The notes under the pieces are model-generated. The model did not search any database. It saw nothing but the letters and a program-made list of their open reading frames with translations, and was not told where the DNA came from. From GCA-020343675 sp964462945 (GTDB taxonomy: Bacteria > Planctomycetota > Phycisphaerae > Sedimentisphaerales > Anaerobacaceae): 40,013 nucleotides of DNA. The translations under genes and the position numbers were made by a program. Every line of letters begins with the position of its first letter. The stretch's first letter is position 1. The DNA lies in assembly GCA_964462945.1 (NCBI GenBank), contig CAYWZW010000051.1:1-40013 (forward strand). Direction: 5' to 3'. Positions 17,542 to 24,267 of the stretch are shown one piece after another.

Positions 17542-18645
17542 ATGAAAAAACCTGTATCTGCAAAGCATGTATCCGTCGCCGCAGCTTGTCTTTCTTTGAT
17601 CTGTGTGCTCGGCGCCGCCCCGGCTAAGGAAGCCGGCTTTCGTATCTCCAGGGGCGTCAACATCAGCCATTGGCTCTCCCAAAGCTCGACACGTGGAGAG
17701 CGCCGGCTGGCCTACTTCACGGAGAAGGACGTTGCTTACATCGCAGGACTGGGTTACGACCACATCAGACTTCCCGTGGACGAAGAGCAGTTGTGGACTG
17801 AGGAGGGCAGCAAAGAGACGGAGGCATTTGAGCTTCTCCACAGCGCCGCGAAATGGTGCAGGGATCATCACCTTCGAGTTGTTGTCGATTTGCACATCCT
17901 GCGCTCGCATCATTTCAACGCCAAGGATAAACCCCTGTGGACCGATCCCAAAGCGCAGGATAAGTTCTTCCAGCTTTGGCGGGACCTTTCCGCCGAGCTG
18001 CGGAAGTACCCCGTGGACCTCGTGGCCTATGAGCTGATGAATGAGCCGGTCGCAGACGACCCGGAAGACTGGAACAAGCTCGTCGAAAAGGCCGTCAAAG
18101 AAATCCGCAAGACCGAGCCGCAGCGCAGGATCGTTATCGGCTCCAACAAGTGGCAATCCGTCAATACGATGGATCAGCTTCGGATACCGCAGGGGGACCG
18201 CAACATCATTCTCAGCTTTCATTTCTATATTCCCATGCTGATCACTCACTACAAGGCCTCCTGGACGGATGTGGGCAAGTACACCGGACCGGTCAACTAC
18301 CCTGGGCAAATCGTGGACCCTAAGCAGGTCGAGAACCTGCCCGAAGACATCGCGCGAATCGTAAAGGCAAACAATGGCCTGTACAATCGGGACACCCTTC
18401 GGGAGCTTATTCAAAAGTCTCTGGCGACCGCCGGGAAATACGACCTTCCACTTTATTGCGGGGAGTGGGGATGCCTCTCCACGACGCCTCGCCAAGCCAG
18501 GTTGCAGTGGTATGAAGATGTGCGGTCCATCCTGGAGGCAAACAACATTGCGTGGGCGAACTGGGACTACAGGGGAGGTTTTGGAATCGTCGGAAGAGAC
18601 CGGCAGCCCGATGAGGGACTAATTAAGGCGTTGATTCCAAAGTGA
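17542..18645 (+). CDS. Exported glycoside hydrolase family 5 (cellulase-like)
   Basis: A 367-residue protein with a signal peptide (hydrophobic SVAAACLSLICVLGAAPA). The GH5 barrel shows the acid/base E168 in YELMNEP and the nucleophile E308 in LYCGEWG, plus YDHIRLPVD, the VVVDLH strand, HFYIP and W341. It should cleave a beta-1,4-linked glycan in the periplasm or outside the cell; the substrate cannot be read from sequence. AAAGGA seven bases before the ATG supports the start. It follows the ConA/TolB-like gene by 24 bases, so they are likely one transcript for glycan handling. Confidence 0.93.
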   Translation: MKKPVSAKHVSVAAACLSLICVLGAAPAKEAGFRISRGVNISHWLSQSSTRGERRLAYFTEKDVAYIAGLGYDHIRLPVDEEQLWTEEGSKETEAFELLHSAAKWCRDHHLRVVVDLHILRSHHFNAKDKPLWTDPKAQDKFFQLWRDLSAELRKYPVDLVAYELMNEPVADDPEDWNKLVEKAVKEIRKTEPQRRIVIGSNKWQSVNTMDQLRIPQGDRNIILSFHFYIPMLITHYKASWTDVGKYTGPVNYPGQIVDPKQVENLPEDIARIVKANNGLYNRDTLRELIQKSLATAGKYDLPLYCGEWGCLSTTPRQARLQWYEDVRSILEANNIAWANWDYRGGFGIVGRDRQPDEGLIKALIPK

Positions 18646-18740
18646 GCCACCCCATGCTTGAATCTCAGAGACAAACTTGATATCCTACCGAAGATGAATC
18701 TCAGCAGCGTAGCTGAATATAAATAAATGGGAGACCAAAA

Positions 18741-19385
18741 ATGAGCTTGACGAGAAATCAAAATGTACAGCGAACGGGTTCCATGCCTGCATTGTCGCTA
18801 GTGTTAATCGCGACGTTGGTGACGCTAACCGGTTGCGGCCCGAAAGCGGTCCGGGGCGGGCCGGGAACGGACAATCCTCAACTGGACAAGCCCGCGATGA
18901 GCGTTACGCTCGACCTGGCCGACATCGAGTACCTTGTGGGCGAGAACACCAAGTCCCTGTCGGCTTCGGCGCTCTGGACCAAGACCATCATGAGGGCGCC
19001 GGCGCCGCCGACCGTGGCGATTTGGCCCATCCAGAACGCGACAAGTCAGCATATCGACGACCAGTTGGCCGCGATCCTTTCTTCAGTTGAAACGTTCCTG
19101 GTGAACTCCGCCGACGTGCGCATGGTCAGCCGCGAGAATCAGCGGGAGCTGATCGAGGAGCTGCGTTCGCGCCAAGCTGACATATACGACCCGGCGACCA
19201 TCGGCAAGCTCGGCCGTCAATTGGGGGCTCAGTACTTCGTGACCGGCAAGGTGACCTCCGTGGAAGAACGTTTCCGGCGGACCCGGCGGGTGCAGTACAG
19301 CCTGATTCTCCAGGTCCTCGAAGTTGAAACGGGCCGGATTGTATTCCAGAACGAAGCCTCGCGAAGCAAGGCGCTGAAGGGCTAA
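18741..19385 (+). CDS. LpoB-like lipoprotein (penicillin-binding-protein activator family)
   Basis: A 214-residue lipoprotein with lipobox LTGC after a hydrophobic stretch. The mature protein shows the LpoB pattern: SVTLDLADIEYLVGENTKSL, then PTVAIWPIQNATSQHIDDQL, DVRMVSRENQRELIEELR, and LGAQYFVTGKVTSVEE. In enterobacteria LpoB stimulates PBP1b from the outer membrane; here the partner is unknown and the family is broad. GGGAGA six bases before the ATG supports the start. The next lipoprotein gene begins 26 bases downstream. Confidence 0.85.
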   Translation: MSLTRNQNVQRTGSMPALSLVLIATLVTLTGCGPKAVRGGPGTDNPQLDKPAMSVTLDLADIEYLVGENTKSLSASALWTKTIMRAPAPPTVAIWPIQNATSQHIDDQLAAILSSVETFLVNSADVRMVSRENQRELIEELRSRQADIYDPATIGKLGRQLGAQYFVTGKVTSVEERFRRTRRVQYSLILQVLEVETGRIVFQNEASRSKALKG

Positions 19386-19411
19386 GTCAGCACGCATCCG
19401 GGAGGTGTGGT

Positions 19412-20791
19412 ATGGCCGCTCCGCCGCGAGGCCGATTGCACAGATGGGCCGTCATCTTATGTGCGCTGTGGGTCGGAGGTTGCGCAACATACACCGACAA
19501 GCTCCGCCAATCCCACACGGCGGCGCAGCGCGGCGACTATGAAGCCGGCGTCCGCGCCTTGAACGACATCCTGGACGTCCCAGGCCCTGAACAACTACCT
19601 GACGAATGGAAGGCGAGCAAACCTCTGATAGTGCTCGAACGGGCGATGCTGCTCCAGGCGCAAGGTCAGTACAAATGGAGCGCCCGCGACATGAGCGCCG
19701 CCGAGGCGGAATTGGAGTTTCTGGATTTGAAGCAGGATACCGCCGGCAGTATCGGCAAGTATATCTATAGTGACAGCGCAAGAACTTACAAGGCCCAGCC
19801 CGCCGAACGCCTGGCGCTCAACGCCCTGAACATGCTGAACTACCTGGCGATGAATGATCTTCAGGGCGCCAGCGTCGAGGCAAGGCGATTCACCATCGCC
19901 CGGCAATACATGGAGTCATCGCTGGAAAACAGCAAGAAGCGCAGCCACGGGGCTTTCGGCTCGTATATAGCGGGTTTTGTCTTTGAGAAATCAGGCGAGC
20001 CGGGTCGGGCCCTGCGGTACTACGCCGAGACGCTCGGCGCCGGGGACCTGAAGGCCCTTCGCGAGCCGGTTCTTCGCCTGTCGGCCCAGGGCCACTATAT
20101 GGGCCAGGAGCTAAAAGCGTACCTTCGCAAACTGGAGGAATCCGGTTCTGACGTGAAGAATAGCCGGGCCGCAGGCGACGATCCCAACGGCGAGATTCTC
20201 ATCGTGTTAGGTCTCGGCCGCGTTCCTTATAAGACGCCGAAGCGAATGGCCGTCGGGGCAGCCGTCGCCTATGCCGGGCTGTGGGTAACCGGCGACGCGG
20301 ACATCCTTACACGCAGCATCTTTAAGTTCGTGGTGTATCCTGAGCTGGTCACGCCGGAGAGTGAGGTTACCGGGGCAACCGTCAACGTGAACGGCCGGGA
20401 TTTACCCGTCGAACTATTGACCGACCTGTCAGCGGAGATAAGCACAGAGTACGAGACCATCAAGCCAAGAATCATCGCGGCTGCCCTGACGCGCATGATA
20501 GCCCGAGCGGCCGCCGCCGAGGGCGCACGCTATTTGGCCGGCAAGAAAGAAAAAGCGGCCGGGCCGCTGGCCGCTCTGGCGACCGAGGCAGCGCTGGTCG
20601 GCCTGGACAAGCCCGACACGCGGTCGTGGACGTTTCTGCCGGCGCGCGTCTATGTCTGCCGTGCGCCAGTGGAGCCCGGCCGGCATGATGTACGGGTCGA
20701 GTTGCTCGGCAAAGCCCGGCAGACGCGGACGATTCAGGTGCAGGTCCCGTCCGGAGGCTACGGCGTTGCCGTCATAACGGAACCGAGGTGA
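19412..20791 (+). CDS. TPR-like lipoprotein, probably COG3014 family
   Basis: A 459-residue lipoprotein (lipobox VGGC in ILCALWVGGCATY). The N-terminal half is helical and TPR-like (GDYEAGVRALNDIL, LERAMLLQAQGQYKWSARDM, LNALNMLNYLAMNDLQGASV). The C-terminal half contains GEILIVLGLGRVPYKTPKRM, a motif I associate with COG3014, whose genes often neighbour LpoB-type genes. GGGAGGTG before the ATG is a strong ribosome site. The pair with the LpoB-like gene suggests an outer-membrane lipoprotein complex; its role is an inference. Confidence 0.8.
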   Translation: MAAPPRGRLHRWAVILCALWVGGCATYTDKLRQSHTAAQRGDYEAGVRALNDILDVPGPEQLPDEWKASKPLIVLERAMLLQAQGQYKWSARDMSAAEAELEFLDLKQDTAGSIGKYIYSDSARTYKAQPAERLALNALNMLNYLAMNDLQGASVEARRFTIARQYMESSLENSKKRSHGAFGSYIAGFVFEKSGEPGRALRYYAETLGAGDLKALREPVLRLSAQGHYMGQELKAYLRKLEESGSDVKNSRAAGDDPNGEILIVLGLGRVPYKTPKRMAVGAAVAYAGLWVTGDADILTRSIFKFVVYPELVTPESEVTGATVNVNGRDLPVELLTDLSAEISTEYETIKPRIIAAALTRMIARAAAAEGARYLAGKKEKAAGPLAALATEAALVGLDKPDTRSWTFLPARVYVCRAPVEPGRHDVRVELLGKARQTRTIQVQVPSGGYGVAVITEPR

Positions 20792-20855
20792 TAACCGCAG
20801 GCAGCGGTGACTTTGCTCAATGCGAAGCGTGGTCCGGCGGTCCGCAAGAGCTCCT

Positions 20856-22160
20856 TTACTCTTTAGCCGCCAGGTCGATGCAAACCAGCTCGCGGTCGTT
20901 CCTGACATAAATACGTTTGTAGGCGAAGGCGGGGTGCGCCCAGCAGACTCCGCCGCGTTGCTCAAGCTGTCCCTTGGTCGGCTCGATGATCTTGGTCCGG
21001 CTGATCTCGTGGAAGCCTTTGGGCGAGAGCGTGCAGATAATCATCTCTCCTCGCTCGTTGAACATCCATATCTTGTCTTCGTGCCGCACGATATGAATGT
21101 TGGCCCAGCGGTCTTTGGGCACGGCTTCCAGGCTCTCCCAGACGCGGTCGCCCGTCTTGAGGTCGAGGCAGCGAAGCTCGCCGTAGCTGTCCACGCCGTA
21201 GATGTAATCGCCCGCAATAACCGGCGTCGATATGCAGCAATGGAGACTGTCGGTGTTGGTCTCACTGGCGCCTCTTCGCTGCCACACCTTCTCGACCGCC
21301 AGTTTGTCCGGATCGACCCTCAGTAAGAGCGAGCCATCATAAAAACTGCTGAAAAAGAGGTAGCCATTCTCAAAGACCGGCGTGGCAATATTGATGACCA
21401 TCTGGGTCGGTTTGAACGGATATTGCCAGTAGATTTCGCCGCTCATCGGGTCGAGGCCGGCGACGCTATCGCCGGTCCAGCAGACCAGCACGCGCCGGCC
21501 GGCCTGCTCGATGATAATCGGCGCCGAGTACGAGGCCCGGTCGCTCAGCGCCCGCCACTTTTCCCGGCCCGTAACTTTGTCAAAAGCTATCAGGCAGGCG
21601 TTGTCCCTGCCGCCGACGTGAACGATCAGCAGATTCTTCTCGACCAGCGGTGCGGCGGCAATCCCCCAGATAGGCACCCTCGCGTCATAGTCCGCTTTGG
21701 GATCCTTGCTCCACAGAACGTCTCCCTTTGCCGCGTTGAAACAGAACAGGTGCCCCATTGTCCCGAGCGAATAAGCACGTCCGTCATTGATAGTCACCGC
21801 CGCGCGCGGGCCATCTTTATACTCGACCTTCTGGTAAACACATTCATAACTGTGCGACCAGATCGGTTTACCCGTCGAAGCGTCGAAGCAGTGGACCCGC
21901 TCGACTTGTGCCGGGGAACTCAGGCGGTCCGTGACATAAACGCGACCGCCCGCGACGGTCGGCCCGCTGTATCCGTTGGCAATCGAAACGCGCCACAGGA
22001 CCCGCGATGCTAAGCCATCGAGCGTCTTTACGATGCCTGTTTCCCGCCACACACCGTCCCGACTAGGCCCTCGCCACTGGGGCCAGTCCCCAGCCAAAAC
22101 CTGCGCATGAAACAGCAGCCCAATGATTATAGCTAAAATTGATTTTTCTCTCAGCGCCAT
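20856..22160 (-). CDS. Exported PQQ-like beta-propeller protein
   Basis: A 434-residue protein with a signal peptide (SILAIIIGLLFHAQVLA) followed by GDWPQWRGPSRDG, the same opening as the paralogue at 9725. Blade motifs include FDASTGKPIWS, FNAAKGDVLWSKDP, FDKVTGREKWRAL, LDPMSGEIYWQYP and LDLKTGDRVWESL. It is periplasmic or surface-exposed and has no adjacent dehydrogenase partner, so a structural or sugar-linked role is as likely as a redox one. The ribosome site is poor. It converges with the COG3014-like gene. Confidence 0.92.
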   Translation of the reverse strand: MALREKSILAIIIGLLFHAQVLAGDWPQWRGPSRDGVWRETGIVKTLDGLASRVLWRVSIANGYSGPTVAGGRVYVTDRLSSPAQVERVHCFDASTGKPIWSHSYECVYQKVEYKDGPRAAVTINDGRAYSLGTMGHLFCFNAAKGDVLWSKDPKADYDARVPIWGIAAAPLVEKNLLIVHVGGRDNACLIAFDKVTGREKWRALSDRASYSAPIIIEQAGRRVLVCWTGDSVAGLDPMSGEIYWQYPFKPTQMVINIATPVFENGYLFFSSFYDGSLLLRVDPDKLAVEKVWQRRGASETNTDSLHCCISTPVIAGDYIYGVDSYGELRCLDLKTGDRVWESLEAVPKDRWANIHIVRHEDKIWMFNERGEMIICTLSPKGFHEISRTKIIEPTKGQLEQRGGVCWAHPAFAYKRIYVRNDRELVCIDLAAKE

Positions 22161-22186
22161 ATAGAGATTGAAGTAGTTGAATTGCT

Positions 22187-22492
22187 CTATAATAATCGAG
22201 CGTCTTTATCCATACGATCTGCGCAACGGCTACAATAACCTCCGTTCTCCCAAAGGCCTATTAGTTCATGGCCTTCTACCTCGTGGTTTCCACACTTACA
22301 TTTTTGAGTTAACCATGGATCTACTACATATGTTTTAAAGACGTATAATTGTTGTTCTGATAAACTATTGATTCCTTTGCTTATTACTAATTTTGTAATC
22401 CCTACAGCAGCACCCTCAAGATAATACTTGATGAGATGTTTCAATGCTTCCTCATCGAGAAGCGAATAATCGAAATCTTCCATCCAATCCAT
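22187..22492 (-). CDS. Small zinc-ribbon-like protein of unknown function
   Basis: A 101-residue protein with a helical first half (LLDEEALKHLIKYYLEGAAVG) and a C-terminal metal-binding pattern, CKCGNHEVEGHEL and 10 residues later CSRC. AAAAAAGGAGT five bases before the ATG is a strong ribosome site. The coding region is AT-rich compared with its PQQ-like neighbour, which hints at recent arrival. I do not recognise the family. Confidence 0.65.
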   Translation of the reverse strand: MDWMEDFDYSLLDEEALKHLIKYYLEGAAVGITKLVISKGINSLSEQQLYVFKTYVVDPWLTQKCKCGNHEVEGHELIGLWENGGYCSRCADRMDKDARLL

Positions 22493-22530
22493 ATTTTACT
22501 CCTTTTTTCTTAGGGTAATTTTCGTTAATA

Positions 22531-22762
22531 TTATACATTCGATTCTTTGATTATATTGTAGATTTTTGTTCCGAGTGTTACGAGTTTTTCTCGGATTTCA
22601 GGCCAGTCCTCACGGTCATTCCTCCCTTTTGTTCAAAACAGGGAATTTGATTCTTGCAGATTCACCACTGTCATGCACTTCACACTGGTATTTCTCTTTT
22701 GGGGGAAGAAGCTCGACGACCTTCTCTCGTCACGTTGGTTATAATTCAAGATGTGCCCCCAT
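22531..22762 (-). pseudogene. Decayed gene remnant, two frames
   Basis: Between two intact minus-strand genes lie protein-like stretches broken by stops. One frame reads MGAHLEL, stop, PT, stop, then REKVVELLPPKEKYQCEVHD...FPVLNKREE up to a stop. Changing frame by one base at about 22620 continues as NDREDWPEIREKLVTLGTKI to a stop at 22531. AAGGAGAC precedes the ATG at 22762. This is a gene with at least two stops and one frameshift. The family is not identified; the DWPEIRE ending recalls tails of some DUF4268-type nucleases, but weakly. Confidence 0.5.
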
Positions 22763-22787
22763 GTCTCCTTCTATTAAGCGTTCTCTG

Positions 22788-23708
22788 CTACTTGATAAAG
22801 TACTTACCGGCCGCATCCTTTACGATATGGATTCCCAGCTTATTCTGGAGGTGTCCGTGTAATCTGCGCTTCGTTGTGTTCTTTAGAACTGCTGGGTCTT
22901 TGTCCGGCCACTCTTTACAAATAATCTGGTGTATCTCCTCAAGACTAATACCGCCAGGAGTATGCAGTAATTCGACCGTCCTATTGTCGATCGTAACACG
23001 AGGGCTCTTCGCCTTAGCCTTATGCGCCCCGAATTGGCTGAATTTTGGCTCTGGTCCCGACCTTGACTCTGTTCCGTCTCCTTGCTTGGGTGGAACTACA
23101 GGTGCTGCGCTTAGCGGCTTAAACGCAAATGCGTTCACATCCCCAGAGATACCCTCACGTTGGAAAGCTTTGAACTCCACGACTTGCACATTCACCCTAA
23201 GACTTCTCAAAGCTTCCTTCAAATCTTCTGTTTGTTCGTCGATGACAACGACAATAAGCGGGTCTTGGAAAACCAACTCAGATATGAACTTATGGACTTC
23301 TGTGGTTTCGATTCTCCGTTTCAGCCTGGCTCTGAGCACTTCGTCTTGGCTGAATGCTGTATAAAGAATATCTACAATTTGCCTTCGGGTCGCACTGTCT
23401 TCGATTCCCCTGTCGAACTTGGATAGCTGTGGAATAAGATGATCATAAATCGGATGCGATGCCAACTCGACCTCAACCACAGCCCATTTAGGTTTTGGAT
23501 TGAAGTAAATAACATAGCCATCCGGTATTGACGCGACGCCAACCTTCGAACGGATAAGCTTCTTGATGTCAAAATAGAATGAATCCGGCCCAAAGATGTG
23601 TTCAGAATTGGACTTAATGACGTTTTCAAGCCAATCTTCGCTCTCCGGCGTGATCAACTGGTATCTCACGCCGTCGATTAGGACTACAAGTAAATCGGTG
23701 GACACCAT
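22788..23708 (-). CDS. PD-(D/E)XK-like protein with C-terminal winged-helix domain
   Basis: A 306-residue protein; GGGAGAG before the ATG at 23708 decides the start. Residues about 20-90 match the layout of PD-(D/E)XK nucleases of the NucS/DUF91 style: LENVIKSNSEHIFG, then IPDGYVIYFNPKPKWAVVEVEL and HLIPQLSKF. The expected ExK is EVE, so the catalytic lysine is missing. The last 80 residues look like a winged helix (LEEIHQIICKEWPD...KDAAGKYFIK). It may bind DNA without cutting it or use an altered site. It lies in the nucleic-acid-enzyme region, downstream of the SNF2 gene. Confidence 0.65.
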   Translation of the reverse strand: MVSTDLLVVLIDGVRYQLITPESEDWLENVIKSNSEHIFGPDSFYFDIKKLIRSKVGVASIPDGYVIYFNPKPKWAVVEVELASHPIYDHLIPQLSKFDRGIEDSATRRQIVDILYTAFSQDEVLRARLKRRIETTEVHKFISELVFQDPLIVVVIDEQTEDLKEALRSLRVNVQVVEFKAFQREGISGDVNAFAFKPLSAAPVVPPKQGDGTESRSGPEPKFSQFGAHKAKAKSPRVTIDNRTVELLHTPGGISLEEIHQIICKEWPDKDPAVLKNTTKRRLHGHLQNKLGIHIVKDAAGKYFIK

Positions 23709-23875
23709 GATTACTCTCCCTTTCATTGAGTCCTTGCTTGTTTTTCGTCCGGAATTCTCACAACGAATGCGGCAGAGCAACTCTGTTCGGAATCTGCAAA
23801 AATCATGTTAGCGTACTTCACTTTGTTTGTCATGAAATTTTCTGTGTTTTTTGCCAGAGCGTTGATCGTTGAGAG

Positions 23876-24114
23876 TATGTCATTGCGAACCCGTTCGGCT
23901 GCGCTCAGGGCAGGCTCCGTGAAGCAATCTTCAAATCATACAAGTCTTTCCAGCCCGGATTGGTGCTTATAGATGACCGTCTTATTACGATTGGTCATCA
24001 TGTAAACCCAGTATTGTTTCATAGTAATCTTACAGCTTTAGTAAGGAAGATTGCCGCGTCGGCCCATTCGGCTACGCTCAGGGCAGGCTCTGTCGGCCTC
24101 CTCGCAATGACATA
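23876..24114. mobile_element. Inverted-repeat unit enclosing a truncated GIY-YIG ORF
   Basis: The unit is bounded by perfect 13-base inverted ends, TATGTCATTGCGA (23876-23888) and its complement (24102-24114). Each side carries a worn palindromic repeat (about 23876-23932 and 24045-24114) facing inward, ending in CAATCTTC and GAAGATTG. Both contain the 21-base core CCTGCCCTGAGCG-N-AGCCGAA on the minus strand. The centre is the short ORF at 23936-24022. It looks like a non-autonomous mobile unit. Confidence 0.55.
23936..24022 (-). pseudogene. Truncated GIY-YIG endonuclease remnant
   Basis: A 28-codon frame starting MKQYWVYMMTNRNKTVIY. This matches the N-terminus of small UPF0213-type GIY-YIG nucleases (pattern MKQYxVYIxTNxxNxVLYIG). 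After VIY the IG and the following helix are missing; KHQSGLERLV and a stop follow, as if about ten codons were deleted and the frame lost. It is too short to be active. It lies between the two inverted repeats of the unit described at 23876-24114. Confidence 0.6.
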
Positions 24115-24267
24115 GAATGTTCTCCTCAAGCTTGCTCAAATCCTCGCAAGATACCCTCACCTTCTTGTCCGACAAAAAAATTGACCGGGACTCGTAGTGT
24201 GCGATGAATCGTACTACTTTCGCTAAGGTCGGGACCGCCAAGTCACTCTAAAGTTCCGAGAAGTTTT

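Noticed and set aside
17383..18495. Long minus-strand open frame (370 codons) opposite the GH5 gene
   Set aside because: The plus strand has a signal peptide, GH5 catalytic residues and ribosome site; the antisense product shows no family features and mirrors codon bias.
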